Positions 1-11,263 of a stretch of DNA of 64,000 nucleotides are shown piece after piece. Source of the DNA: Enoplolaimus lenunculus (lineage: Eukaryota; Nematoda; Enoplea; Enoplida; Thoracostomopsidae); the NCBI GenBank assembly GCA_030248215.1, contig JASANG010000839.1:1-64000 (forward strand), written 5' to 3'. Each line of letters opens with the position of its first letter. Position 1 is the stretch's first letter. The notes below the pieces were generated by a model that had not been told where the DNA came from, did not search any database, and was given only the letters and a program-made list of their open reading frames with translations. Both the position numbers and the translations under genes were made by a program.

Positions 1-1047
1 CTTTCTCTAATGATTATGAAAATTTCATGACTACCGGAGTCTCGAAAGACAAATAAATAGCCCTGGTTCGAATCAGTGGCAAGGACAATCAATTAAAAAC
101 CTTAAAGGCTAGGATCGATCCGCCTTTCTATCAAAACGGCCTATGGCCAAGTAAAGCAAAACTCGGTTGAACCAACTGATTTCTAGGACTAAGTCAAGGG
201 TTGAGCTATACCTATGACCAAGTGTCGTTAAGCCCAACCAGGACAAATAGTTGTGAGCACACGGTTGTACTAAAGTCCACGGAGAAAAAGCTGATTGTTG
301 CTGGTGTGGTCTACCTACACGCACTCGATGGTTCACTAGAGCTTAGAGCATAGGCAGGCTTAGGCGTATGACGATGTCGGGATTTTGTGACTCTCAAAAC
401 CTGATATCACGCCGGGGGACCGTCATCCTCTAGGCAAGTAGCTTACTTTGGCAGATCCACGGCCTCGAACACCCGTGAGAGTATCATCTCGGATTCGTCC
501 GCAGGGATACTCGTTGATCGTACCCGTAACAATATTTTAGTCGTTTTCTGGTACCGGTTCCTGTAAATTTTAACTATCTTGGTTCACCTCTGTTTCGCGT
601 TTGGTTTTTGATTAATTTCATTGTTTCATTTCAAACAAAATGTGATGTTTAATTCACATACTTGTATTGGTATGCTTTTCAATTGGCGTTTTCTGATGGG
701 TTGGAGTGCTGCGTAGGCCACATGCCAATTATATCTCAAACAGAGACCAATTGAGAAACAGTAAACGCAGACCTTTATTACTAAGGGGGTGTTGTATTCA
801 ATGGTAGTAAGCAGCGGGCGAATATCCACCCTCGAAATTTCTGAAGGGCCAAAGAAATAATCCCTTTTTTCAGGATTTAGAAAGATACTTTGTGGAAAAA
901 GCTGACAAAAATTTATCAAATGTCTTCCGTCTCAAATGAACTGTTGACTACGCCAGTTTTAGGGCCTACGCTTTTTTGACCCAAAATAGATGGCTCGAGG
1001 ACTATTTAGCATGGTCACTTTGTATAAAATGTGACGTTTCATGTATA
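1..1047. other. Intergenic DNA, no gene recognised
   Basis: No exon, tRNA or transposon end was recognised in this stretch. Short open frames are present on both strands, but none shows a known motif or splice context. The segment from about 955 leads into the inverted-repeat element that starts at 1048. Confidence 0.5.
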
Positions 1048-1265
1048 CACTGTAAAAAAATAGTGAGTCAAATTGATTCTTTCCGAAATAGGTTCTACGA
1101 GAGTACACAAACCGAGTCAAAAGTAGAACTTGTCTCTGGTGTAGTCGAATTTGATTCTGGTGTAGTCGAATTTGACTCTGGTGGAGTCGAATTTGACTCA
1201 GTTTGTATAGTCCTTTAGAGCATATTTCGGAGAGAGTCAATTTGACTCACCATTTTTTTGCAGTG
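1048..1265. mobile_element. MITE-E copy (CACTGTAAA termini)
   Basis: The ends are inverted repeats: CACTGTAAAAAAATAG at the left and CATTTTTTTGCAGTG at the right, each followed inward by a GAGTCAAATTGA-like block. The interior holds three tandem copies of a 21-bp unit (GTGTAGTCGAATTTGA...) at about 1138-1200. No transposase is present, so this is a non-autonomous element. It is related by its termini to the copies at 2574, 51192 and 59614. Confidence 0.65.
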
Positions 1266-1478
1266 TGGATGACGGCGCGAACATTTTTCGCAAGAGTTAA
1301 ACATATTTAGCTTTCTGCTAATTTTTTAAATTGTAATGTATAAAAATATAAAAATACCAATAAAAAATAGAAAAATACTTAAAAGCAAAATGATTAAAAG
1401 GGTGACTAAGGCAATTTATGCAGCCTAATTCTTCGGGGAGCAGGAGGTGAAAAACATATTAATCCTGTCAGGTAAACC

Positions 1479-1658
1479 GGCCAATGTTACATTTTAAGGG
1501 ACGTAACAGTAGATTTGGCGTATTCCTAAGCCTAAGTCTAAGCGTTGCAAAAATGTGTTCCTAAGCCTAAGCCTAAGCAAAAATATGTAATCTAGAATCT
1601 AAACCTACTCTTTTATGAACCCACCAGAAATCTGGACGCCCCTTAAAGTAACATGGGC
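1479..1658. mobile_element. MITE-C copy (TTAGGC-like runs), old
   Basis: The left end GGCCAATGTTAC and right end GTAACATGGGC are inverted repeats. Between them lie CTAAGCCTAAG hexamer runs typical of this family. The flanking 8-mers (GGTAAACC and GTTAATCC) agree at only six of eight bases, so this copy looks older than those with perfect duplications. Confidence 0.6.
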
Positions 1659-1965
1659 GTTAATCCTGTACCTGCAATAGATAAAGATGAGATTATAGAT
1701 GACTATAGATTTTGTTTTAGGTTATGACTAATTCTGGACTTATAAAGGCATAATTGGTTTATATACATTTTACTAATTATTTAGACGATTCTTGAAGCTT
1801 GCCAGTTGAAGCCTTTAGCTTAGAACGGGCTGTAAAGTGAAGTAGAGATAGTCCAAATCAGATATATTACTTATAGCACAGCTGGGTAATCAATTTTTAG
1901 GTGCAACCTTCTTATAACCGCAATCTTTAGTCCTGTCTCATTTACTTTTGATTAAAAGTTTTAAC

Positions 1966-2287
1966 CAGAGTGCAACCGGAGGTCAAAAAAATACCGCAGC
2001 CGGAGGTCGACAAAACTTACCGGCGCCGAAGGTGAGGCGAAATTATGCAGTTAAAATAAAGTTCAATTCGCTAATGTGTTGTTAAATCGTTTGGTGGTAA
2101 TACGTTTATTTTATGAAATCTGGGCAATGTTTTTCTCAAAATTGGGCCAAGTGAAACGCGCCATACAGTTAAATTTTGTAAAACAATGCAAAATTTCATT
2201 ACCGAAATTGCCAAAAACTGTGGAAAAAATTCTACCGGAGCCAGAGGTTAATTTTATGCCGGAGCCAGATTCTTTGGTTGTATCCTG
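1966..2287. mobile_element. MITE-B copy (CCGGAG hAT-like)
   Basis: Starts CAGAGTGCAACCGGAGG and ends GGTTGTATCCTG, matching the termini of the better copy at 46748-47084. Subterminal CCGGAG motifs recur on both sides. No coding capacity is present. A target duplication is not clean in this copy. Confidence 0.55.
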
Positions 2288-2404
2288 ATTTAACCCTTTC
2301 AGTCATAGAATATACTATGAGCAACTAAATACAATAATGTACGAGCAGTACACACACTGTGAGCAGTGTTTAACATTTATAACTTTTATGCGCAGTGTAA
2401 AATC

Positions 2405-2560
2405 TCCACAAGACGTGAGAGCCCCCTCGGGCTCGATCGTCAAGCTCCTATAGCTCAGTGGTCATCGTAAACGCCTCCCACCCGTGAGAGTGGGGTTCGA
2501 ATCTCACCTTGAAATTACATCTCATGCGAAATTGCAAATATTCATGTGAGAAAGGGTTAA
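2405..2560 (+). repeat. tRNA-derived SINE-like copy
   Basis: Around 2443-2512 there is a good polymerase III A box (TAGCTCAGTGG) and B box (GGTTCGAATC), with a T-arm stem of five pairs. The acceptor stem does not pair, so this is a tRNA-like fossil and not a working tRNA. A related but box-poor fragment follows at about 2910-2960. Confidence 0.55.
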
Positions 2561-2573
2561 TCCTTTTCTCATA

Positions 2574-2824
2574 CACTGTAAATTCAAATGAGCTGATCAA
2601 TCAGTCCAGCTTGCGAGTTGGTTTTTCTAAATTAATATCAGTAATCATCAACTTACTCAGACTTGAGTTGATTTTCACTCTGAGCTGAGTTGACTTTTGG
2701 TGAGCTGATTAATTAACTTAGAATGAATTGAATCAACTGAAAATTCTGAGTTCTGATAGTCCTAACTCAGACTAAGTGATTCAACTGATTCTGAGTTAAA
2801 ATCAACTCACTGAAATTTACAGTG
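2574..2824. mobile_element. MITE-E copy (CACTGTAAATT termini)
   Basis: Ends CACTGTAAATTC and AAATTTACAGTG are inverted repeats, and both flanks show TA. The interior is built from inverted ACTCAGAATGAGTTGA-like motifs and could fold into a long hairpin. No protein is encoded. Degenerate relatives occur at about 43976-44175, 51192-51451 and 59614-59738. Confidence 0.65.
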
Positions 2825-3041
2825 TAAAAAGCTAAGACTCATTGCATATCTGCTTGCGTAATACATAATCTGCAGTTTTTACAATCACTACGTGTAGGTG
2901 CGATAAAAAATCTTCACAAGACGCGAGAGCTTCGTCGAATCCTAAGCTGAAATCGGTGTCAGATAAAAGATACAAAATATTCATATGAAAAGTGCCTAAT
3001 CTTTCAGTTAGTAGCTTAAGTTAAAGAAAATTTAAAAAATA

Positions 3042-4841
3042 ATGAACACAAACCTGTTGTCTTCAAACTCTTCGACCAACGCCAGTTCGGTTCATTCACA
3101 TCGACAACTCATTCAAAATCACATCGGCCGTGGTCCAATTAACTTTGATGTTTTCCGCCTCATTGCCGGCATACTTCAAAGCGTTGCGTTACCTGCAATT
3201 ATAATAATCGGACTATGTAGTGCAACACTGAGTATATGTCTAGTATTCAACGTATCGTTCGATCGGTTTCGCTACTGGCGCAACGCAAATCCTTTGATAT
3301 TTAACCGCCGGCGGCAACATCAAAGTGTTCGCATGCGGCTCTTAGGAGCAATAAACGTTATTGCTTTAATTTATTTAATTGCACTAGGATTCAAATGGCT
3401 AGAACACGTTCAGTTTAACGGTTCGTTGAGTTCAGCGTTGGATTTAGTGTTTTGTAAAGCGATTAGTTACGCGTTAGCAACTTGTGATGGGGCCGCAATG
3501 TGGATGTGTGTTGCTGTTGCTTGTGTAGAACTGTTACGAGCGATTTATTTGACGCACATGTATGCACCGTCATTTAAAGTATGGCAAGTGAATTGTGCAA
3601 TTTGTTGCATAATTGCAATTTCTGCAATTTTTAATACGTGGATTTTGGTGATAAAAGATGTTGTTTTTGATCCGAACATATATCGACATATTTGCTGGGT
3701 GCACGACAAGCATGGATCATTGGAACAAGCGTTGAGTTTAGCAGAACTGGTCTTTGTTGATGTTGTGCCGACGACAATCACAGCTGTATGCTATGGTGTT
3801 GTGTGGCGAAAACAACCAAAATATTGTCCGTATCCAAATTGTTCACGTAATTCGACCGCAACTTCTAAATCTCTGTCGAGGGCGAACTACGAACGATTTG
3901 AGTCGAGTGATATTAATAGCGGCGATGCTGTGGGAAAATCTGCAATTGACCAGAGATGCGTGGAAAGTCTGCGACGCGATAAAGGTAGCGTGGGAAAATC
4001 TGGAAGCAATGAACAGATCGTGGGAAAGTGTGTAAGCGATCGGAACAGCGTGAGAAAATTTGGGTACGATCGACGAAGCGTGGGAAAATCTGAACGCGAT
4101 CGACTCAGCGTGGGAACAGACGAGCTCGACTGCAGCAAAACCGACACTAGAGATGACATTTCGGAATCGACCGTCGAAGCGACCAGTTCTTCACGTCCGT
4201 TAACCACTGATCAATGTCCAAATCGTGCTTTGTTGATTCAAACCCAGCTCTCCAATCCTGAGAACCAAATCGAAACATCATTTGTGATCGAAAATGTCAC
4301 CGCTGCCGTAGAAGAGACTACAAACAGATCTCGCACGCCTTTTATGATCCCTAACTTAATGGAACAAGCCAGCACCTGCGACTTCCATGAGCTTTCTTTA
4401 CACCCTTCCGTTCGAGATATTGAACCCCAGTCTTCCGATGACACACGAAAAATTCCGATGGACGCTCACAATGGATTGTATGCCTCAAGCCCTGATAACA
4501 CCTTACCACATTTATACTACATGGTAGATGATTGTTCATTTAATATGTGTGTAAGACTATGTATTAGTGCATTTGTTGCACTCAATATTCCCAACTGTGT
4601 GTGTCTAATTGTACGACGCAGTATGCAGTTATTCGCCTCCGATCACCAACAAAGCATATTGCAACTGCATGCAACATTATTCAGTTGCGTGCAATTAATT
4701 GCAATTGGATTATCGTATGCACGATACGCGATGTTGCCATGTTGTTGCTTGGCAACAATTAATCTACGTCCTGTCGCCAAGGTGTATCGAAAATTGATGC
4801 TTAGATGTTGTCGACAAAGTTTAGTTGATCGAAAGAATTGA
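3042..4841 (+). CDS. Seven-transmembrane GPCR-like receptor, single exon, 599 aa
   Basis: The protein shows seven hydrophobic segments at roughly residues 45-70, 100-122, 132-168, 180-203, 235-257, 504-527 and 541-567. The N-terminus has NSS and NAS glycosylation sequons. A cysteine at the top of TM3 (VFCKA) and one in loop 2 (HICWVHD) could form the conserved GPCR disulfide. The canonical DRY and NPxxY motifs are not evident, so the subfamily is unresolved; a peptide-receptor-like class A or a cAMP-receptor-like type are both possible. The third intracellular loop is very long (about 245 residues) and contains six 10-residue repeats of the type SVGKSxxDRx at about residues 296-359, which are 30-bp tandem repeats in the DNA at about 3927-4118. 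The ligand is unknown. The start was chosen as the first ATG upstream of the TM1 frame. No introns are needed. Confidence 0.75.
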   Translation: MNTNLLSSNSSTNASSVHSHRQLIQNHIGRGPINFDVFRLIAGILQSVALPAIIIIGLCSATLSICLVFNVSFDRFRYWRNANPLIFNRRRQHQSVRMRLLGAINVIALIYLIALGFKWLEHVQFNGSLSSALDLVFCKAISYALATCDGAAMWMCVAVACVELLRAIYLTHMYAPSFKVWQVNCAICCIIAISAIFNTWILVIKDVVFDPNIYRHICWVHDKHGSLEQALSLAELVFVDVVPTTITAVCYGVVWRKQPKYCPYPNCSRNSTATSKSLSRANYERFESSDINSGDAVGKSAIDQRCVESLRRDKGSVGKSGSNEQIVGKCVSDRNSVRKFGYDRRSVGKSERDRLSVGTDELDCSKTDTRDDISESTVEATSSSRPLTTDQCPNRALLIQTQLSNPENQIETSFVIENVTAAVEETTNRSRTPFMIPNLMEQASTCDFHELSLHPSVRDIEPQSSDDTRKIPMDAHNGLYASSPDNTLPHLYYMVDDCSFNMCVRLCISAFVALNIPNCVCLIVRRSMQLFASDHQQSILQLHATLFSCVQLIAIGLSYARYAMLPCCCLATINLRPVAKVYRKLMLRCCRQSLVDRKN

Positions 4842-4963
4842 ATTTTATCGGTCAAAATAGCTTTTGAGTTTCATTGCAATTTGGAGCACACATTTTAACA
4901 GGTTGCAGACGGATAGTGAAAATAAGTGGAACGGAAAACGAATATTGGAGTATAAAAAACAGG

Positions 4964-5272
4964 CAGTGAGCAATCGGAGGTGAAAAATGCCGTAGTCGGA
5001 GGTCAACGAAACTCGCCGGAGCCGGAGGTGAGGCGACATTAGGTAGTAACGATGATGGTTAACTTGTTCATTTTAGCTAATATCTGCAATATCTTGTTAA
5101 TTAGTTTGGTTTTACGCTAATTTTCTGCGAATTTTCGACAATTCTTTCCTGAAAATTGTGACAAAAGTAAAAGGAAACGCGTTCCACCAGATAAATTTTG
5201 CAAAACTTACCGGAGTCGGACCGGAGGCCGCTTTTCTGCCGGAACCGGAGGTAGACCTCCGGCTGTACCCTG
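4964..5272. mobile_element. MITE-B copy (CCGGAG hAT-like) downstream of the receptor
   Basis: Begins CAGTGAGCAATCGGAGG and ends CCGGCTGTACCCTG. CCGGAG and CTCCGG motifs are dense near both ends. The element lies about 120 bp past the receptor stop codon and could contribute to its 3' untranslated region. It is non-autonomous. Confidence 0.55.
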
Positions 5273-5534
5273 ATAACCGTAGATTTTTTCGCGAATACAA
5301 TTGGGAACGCATACAAAAATTCTCCTGTCTTTCAAATTTTCTTTAGAAGAAATAGTTGATGCAGTAAAAATATTTATAAAATTTTGTATAAATATTGTAA
5401 TTTTTATTCGCAACGCTTAGCTTAAGCCTATTTGTGGAAAAATTAGATTAATTATAAACGATGCGTGTAATGAAATTTTCGGTATTCTTTTAACAAAAAG
5501 ACTAATTCTACAGGAAATAAATATCGGGTTACAT

Positions 5535-5836
5535 TAGAGGTGCAACCGGATGGAAAAACCTGAGCCGGTCAAGAATATTTTAATACGAGTCAGATCCAGA
5601 TCCGAATCTGAAACTAAAGGCGATAACAAAAATAAAACATTTTTAGTATAACAACAATCTGCAAATATTTAAGTTGTTTTTAAATTTATGGCTTCAAGTT
5701 ATAAGCAAACTGAATGGCATTAATTTTATAAAAGAATGAAAACCTTTATCTACGAAATTGCCTGAATCCCGGTACAAATTTCACCGTAGATAACGGCCGA
5801 TTTTTTTGCCGGAGCCAGACATCTGGTGGTACCCTG
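5535..5836. mobile_element. MITE-B copy, degenerate
   Basis: The left end AGAGGTGCAACCGGA and the right end GGTGGTACCCTG match the MITE-B termini. CCGGAGCC motifs remain near the right end. Its right terminus is the insertion site of the MITE-C copy that follows. Confidence 0.5.
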
Positions 5837-5841
5837 ACTTT

Positions 5842-6010
5842 GACCCATGTATAGAACAGGGCCGGAACAGTAGCATAAGCATATTCCAAGCCTAAACCGA
5901 AGCGTAAGATCAGCCTATTCCTAAGCCTAAGTAAAAAATTTAGTCAAGTATAAATTGAGTCTGTTACAGCCCCTCCGGAAAACGATCCGGCCCTGTTCTA
6001 TACATGAGCC
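5842..6010. mobile_element. MITE-C copy with perfect 8-bp target duplication CTGACTTT
   Basis: Inverted termini GACCCATGTATAGAACAGGG and CCCTGTTCTATACATGAGCC enclose a 169-bp element. CTGACTTT is repeated exactly at 5834-5841 and 6011-6018. The left duplication includes the last CTG of the MITE-B copy, so MITE-C landed on the end of an older transposon. The interior carries CCTAAG-type hexamers. Confidence 0.8.
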
Positions 6011-6728
6011 CTGACTTTTTAGGGTTAAATCTTACGTCATTCTTTATCATTACTTGTACACAGTTACATGGATTTTAAAACATGAAATGATAAACTAGTT
6101 TTATTAGCTTGTCCAGACGGAAACTCCTATCCAGCTTGAGCTCTAAAACACTATTTTATTAAAAATATAACATAAACACAACCAACTATAACATAAACAA
6201 CAAAAAAATATACGCTACACGTAGTATATGCTACACGTAATATACCGCTACAAATAAACGTTAATATCTAACAGCTTCAGCAGTAATTATGATAATTTCG
6301 TGCAATATCGCGTTCAAAAACGTAACTTTGGATTCAGTAAACCTAAGCCTTAAGAAGAGTAAACATTCGTTTAAGCAATAAGTTCATTATAAAATCCACG
6401 CATACTCTTTAGCAGGCGCACCAGAAAATGGTAGGGCCAAAATTTCAACTGTGACGCTCTGCATGTCAAATTTGTTTAATCCGAGTCGTGGCGAAGGCCT
6501 TGGTGATAGATCATGTAACTTTGGAACCAATGAATGCTGTACTCCGCTGTTCAATACAACTTTTGGGTTAGACGTTTCTTCTTAATGTACAGTATGTTAG
6601 ATCTGTTGCTGTCGTGTTTGAGTGCGTATTGCTAACTGGCGACAGGTGCTACATGTATTTGAGAATATTGGCCGAGTATATAACAACGCAACCGTAATGA
6701 AAAACTGTCCTTGAAGCTCATACACAGA

Positions 6729-9700
6729 TCAAGGTTCCAATTTAAAAAACCCAGAATCTTTCCAATGTTTTAGCAACTCAACACGATCTTGTCCAGGTTT
6801 TGTCGCAAAATACTTAATTTGAGCATCACTATATCTTTGATTCACCGGTATGACGTCACGCCAACGATTACTCTGCCATTCATCATTATAAGCAAGTAAA
6901 AATGATGCTATTCTGTTTGCATCTGAGAGCAAAACATCTACAGGCTGACTTGGTGGTTCATTGTAGACTGAGTTGTACCTAAAAGATTAAATTTAAAATA
7001 GAATGCAAAACTGAAGCCTAAAATACCGGAAACAAACATTGATCAAAATATAGAACAACACACATCGACCACAATGGTTTATACCACAGTGTCATATTAA
7101 TAAAAATCAGAATGACGCAATACTTGTGGAGATCCGGATATTCCGCAATTCATGTCAAAGAAATCCGGATATCCGAAACCAAATTTTCCATTTCGGACAA
7201 GCCTAGATATGTACCTATTTATAAATAAAAACAAAGCAAAATAGCACATGAAAGACACAAACCTAACATCTTCCAGAATTATAACAGCCCGTAATGCCAT
7301 CCAGCCTCCATATTGTGGATGTAAACACGATCCATAAATTGTCTAAAATATTAAACAAAAGATCTGAACTGCCCCACTAACCTTATAAGTTGCCACATAT
7401 AGACTACTTGATTCTTCATGCGCATAGTTAGCTGTGAAAATATTTGCAACTAAAACTCACAAGTTTTAAAACCAATTTGTCATCGCTAACCTTATCAGGA
7501 TCTGGCCACAAATTGTTTGGAACATCTGCCTTTTGATAAAACCAAGCAGCGCCTGAAACGTGAGCTGCTGTCTGCATTAGAACGTACGGGCGTCGTGTTG
7601 GACCAAGATCAAAATCATGATAAATTGTTGTTCGTTCGTTTTGTAATACCTGAAAAGTACAAGAAAACAATATTAGGTAATTGTCAGTTGTCACTAACTC
7701 ATTTCATCGTTCTTAATGTGAATCATAATTCGTAATCATTTTATTTAATTTTGGTATCTTTTTATATAAGAAAATACCTACTTGATAGAAGTCGCATCTC
7801 ATTTTGCATAACGATCTAGCGCTAACTGACAGTCCATAAATAACGAATTCTATAGTGATTTAAGAACACGAGCCAGGATTCTGTAATACAATCGCGACAA
7901 AATTAAGCTGCAGTAATCACAATTGTGTCTGTGGACGAGGTTTGTAATCGCGTTCAAATTTTCAAATGTTTGCGACGCGATTATAGTCGTGCTTTTAAAT
8001 CGCGTGGCAGCCGCGTTTACAAAGAATCGAAAATTCCATACTATGCAAATGCGTGTGCAGTCTCGGTTATGCTTCCAATAAATGCCAGCAGTTCTAACCG
8101 TGTTTGCAAGCGATTGCACTCACAAACAACGAGCATTCGCGATCAGAGTTGCGGTTGTGGCACTCATTGTTGAGCACACTTAATTCTGCCTGTGACTGTA
8201 TGAATATATACACGACAACATGCTTACCGATTTACAACCATCAATCACAGATTTCATACACTTATCTAACGGATCTTGGAATGCCGACGTTAGACAATCA
8301 CAATTTTCATTAAAATGTTGAAATATCCATGGCACGAATGTCCTTAAATATTACAACACGTAGTAACAAGACTCAACGAATTGCATTCTATTCTCAATGT
8401 ACCGAGCATCGTGTTTAAGATTGGGTATTTATCGAGGAAAACTTGAATTTAGTTTACCTTGATATGTGTTATCTAACGCTTTACGGATAGCACAAATTTT
8501 TTAACTGAGAGCTGCATAAAATCTTGTCGTATTATATATCAAGTTACACTACTCCAATGCCATTTATGACATTTCAAAACTAAAACTATTTTTGTTTTTT
8601 ATATGTTAAAAAGAACCAATAAAAATACAGCTCTCCTACTTTGTTATATTGTATAAACTAGAGGGTGCAGCCGGAATTCCGGTTCCGGCATTTTTTCGCC
8701 ATCCGGTTCCGGTAAATAATTCCGATATTAAATTTTGGTCGGTGGAAATTAAGATATTTTACTAAAAATGACGATAAAAATTAAATAGATTTCATTAGTA
8801 TGGTATGCAAACCTTGACAATCGCCGAAAATAAGCCATAGAAGCGACGTAGACTTCGCATCCGTGGATTACGAAAATCTAAAATACAGAAGATAATGTAA
8901 ATACCTGTCTCCAAATAGGGTTATTTCCCCAATAATATTGCAAAAAGAAAATTAAAATAAAATTTTCCGTGGCATGTATTTTTCATTTTCCGGTTCCGGT
9001 TCCGTTTCCGGTAATATTTTCAAATTCCGGTTCCGGTTGCAGTAAACAGTAATTCCGGTTGCAGTAAACTGTAATTCCGGTTGCACCCTGACGAACAATA
9101 TGAAATGCGTCAGTCTATATTTTGCGGTTACGACAGTGTAGCTCAGTATAATAATATTTGACTTACACTTCGAACATATCAGGTCGACTGATTATCAAGT
9201 AGCATAATGCATCACATGAGAACGGAAGCTGAAACCGTTTTGAAACCTTTGTATTATACTCAGCGACCTAAAACATTACCATCATTGAAAGAACAATAAT
9301 AACACACCCTAGAGATCTCAACGGGCCAGGATTTTATTCGGGGCTGGGGCAAAAAGACAGCCAGATAGATTAAAAGTTTTAAGTGACGTTTGCATAAACA
9401 TACAACCACTACTGTGTTCCTTATTTGTCAAATCGCCTTTAGCCGTGACGTGAAATTCTAAATATTTATGTGATAAATTTTTTATACTCTTCCGCTTACC
9501 GTATGAGCAGTATTTTTCAGTTCACTATCGAACAGTTAGGTAAATGTTTTTGTCGTCCCGTTTACAACTCCGTGTGTTCCCGGCGCGCCCAGCCATCTCG
9601 TATTTTGACTTACTGAATTAGGCTTCATGCAGTGAACACAGCCAAGTAAATTTTTATAAAATTGGTTAAAATAGTGGTTTCGGTATTTTTCTCCATGCAA

Positions 9701-10509
9701 ATTAGCTATTAGCTAACTATTCAATTATCAGTTTTGGATGTTTGTAAACTATTTATTCAAATTCCTCTCACCTAAAAACCCTTTAGTGCTGAAATTACAT
9801 TGCTTTTAACCTTAATAATTAGCGAAATATTGTAAAAAGTCCTAATTTAGGCTTATAAACTATGCTAATATGCAAATTATCTATTAGCTAGCTGCTCAAG
9901 TATCGGTTTTGGAGGTTTGTAAACAGTCTACGCAGATTTCTCGCACCCAAAAACCTTTAATGCTAAAATTAGATCGCTTCTAACTGTAATAATTAGTGAA
10001 ATATTGTGGAAAGTCCTAATTTAGGCTGAATTAATTATGCAAATTAGCCTGTAGCTAATAAACGGCTTAAAATTTTAAAACCCCAATGCGAGGTTAACAC
10101 CCCAGTATAATTGGCTTTCAAACAAAAAAAGTTTATTAAAATCGGTTCAGCCGCTCCTGAGATTCTTTTCGGACGGACAGACGGACAGACGAACAGACGG
10201 ACATCCACATTTCGACCCCCAAGTACAAAACATAAAACGCTTCGCGAAACTCCGAGCTTTGCTCGGAGTTTCGCTTCGCTCAATAATAGTAAATTCAACA
10301 AGCCTAACAACGTTTTGAGATAAAAGCCTACTTATATTTACCCTAGTTATATAATTATTTTTTCTTCAACCGTTAAGTATAAAAAGTCGCGAGATCAATA
10401 CAAAATGTAACATAAAATAGACATATACCGTGAATGGATGAACATCAAACCCTCGGATTTGAAAATATTCTTCAAGTTGTGAACAACCATCAGTTATAGC
10501 ACTTTCCAT
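6729..10509 (-). CDS. MMACHC: MMACHC, cyanocobalamin trafficking/processing protein (cblC), six exons, 261 aa
   Basis: Exons on the minus strand are 10509-10429, 9267-9167, 8342-8228, 7649-7491, 7342-7263 and 6978-6729. All joins keep frame and all introns are GT-AG. MMACHC binds incoming cobalamins in the cytosol and removes the upper ligand, using glutathione, before methylmalonyl-CoA mutase and methionine synthase are supplied. Matching blocks in order are RGFDVHPFT, QDPLDKCMK, the core RRPYVLMQTAAHVSGAAW (human RRPKILAQTAAHVAGAAY), LHPQYGGWMALRAVI with the arginine often mutated in human cblC disease, and the C-terminal RWRDVIPVNQRYSDAQ. Length is close to the 282-residue human protein, which has a longer proline-rich tail. 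The start is the ATG at 10509, giving MESAITDGCSQLEEYF, which parallels the human N-terminus. Introns 1 and 2 hold a hairpin-ended repeat and a MITE-A copy. Confidence 0.92.
7850..8227. other. MMACHC intron 3, no element recognised
   Basis: This is the larger part of the intron between MMACHC exons 3 and 4. It is locally richer in CG dinucleotides than its surroundings, with motifs such as AATCGCG and GCGATT recurring on both strands. No coding exon or transposon end could be supported. Confidence 0.4.
8661..9090. mobile_element. MITE-A copy (CCGGTT hAT-like) in MMACHC intron 2
   Basis: Starts GAGGGTGCAGCCGGAATTCC and ends ATTCCGGTTGCACCCTG, an inverted repeat typical of hAT termini. Multiple CCGGTTCC motifs lie just inside both ends. 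The middle is AT-rich with no transposase. No clean 8-bp duplication was seen, so this copy is probably older than those at 17743 and 57958. It ends 77 bp from exon 2 of MMACHC. Confidence 0.7.
9690..10285 (+). repeat. Hairpin-ended long repeat, copy 1 (MMACHC intron 1)
   Basis: The 5' part is made of roughly 170-180 bp units, each opening with ATGCAAATTA-TATTAGCTA and closing with GTCCTAATTTAGGCT. The 3' part has GGTTCAGCCG, a run of GGACGGACAGAC repeats, then a perfect 12-bp stem hairpin at 10246-10272 and TTCGCTTCGCTCAATAA. A second copy with the same layout lies at 19394-20123. The 3' sequence resembles ends of some RTE-type or Helitron-type elements, but no class could be proven. Confidence 0.7.
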
Positions 10510-10759
10510 TCATTATACGGTCAAATATGTATATACTGTACGTATTATGCAGTTAAATAAGCTGATGCATGTCATAAGTTGGTTAGGCTAGGTACAAAGA
10601 TTCTTAGGTATAGTAATAATCTCATGCTGATGCTGCACATTGCTAAAAAATCACTGCTGCATATGTAGTGCCTTCATATGCAGCAGCAGTAAAAACATGG
10701 AAGAACCAAGATACATGTGTATAATGTTGAGGTTAAGGCATACAAACAGAAAACCCAGC

Positions 10760-10920
10760 AGTTGATTGTAAGGCGGCGTGGCTCAGTGAATAGGCGCTGG
10801 ACTGATAATCTGTCGACCGAGTTCCAAACCTCTTGAGAGCATCCCTCATTTTCAGCTGCTGAGAACTCAGAACTAAAAAACCGTCTTACTTTAGAATACA
10901 TAATTTATCACAAGTCACGC
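10760..10920 (+). repeat. tRNA-derived SINE-like copy
   Basis: At about 10772-10842 the sequence has GGCGGCG, an A box (TGGCTCAGTGA), an anticodon-like loop TGATAAT and a weak B box (GAGTTCCAAACC). This reads as a tRNA-like head followed by non-tRNA sequence. CGCCGCC reappears only about 75 bp beyond the tRNA-like part, so this is not an intact tRNA. Confidence 0.45.
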
Positions 10921-11263
10921 CGCCTCACGCTCCTCAACTGCAAGGATTTTTCTGTTTTTATCCTTATAAAAACTTCAACATTATACGCATTCACGCACCT
11001 TGGTTCTACCATGTTTTCACCGCTTCTGCATATCATGGCACTATATGTATCAGGGTTTTAGCGATGTGCACCATCAGCACAAGGTTTATTTTGCTTCAAT
11101 GCAGGTCGGATATTGCACGATGAAATATCCCAATAAAATAGCAAGGTGAAATATCCGAATAAAATAGTGCACATGTAAAAAGACATGTAATATACACTGC
11201 ATAAACTGAAAGTTAGTATCGGTATATGTGCACGTAAGTATGTAAAGCAAATGTTGCCATGCC

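Noticed and set aside
2443-2515. Functional tRNA gene
   Set aside because: Boxes A and B are good but the acceptor stem does not pair, so it is a tRNA-like fossil.
3887-4207. Minus-strand frame of 106 codons
   Set aside because: It is the antisense reading of the 30-bp repeats in the receptor's third intracellular loop.
7517-7735. Plus-strand 72-codon frame
   Set aside because: It is the antisense shadow of MMACHC exon 4, which carries the conserved QTAAHVSGAAW core on the minus strand.
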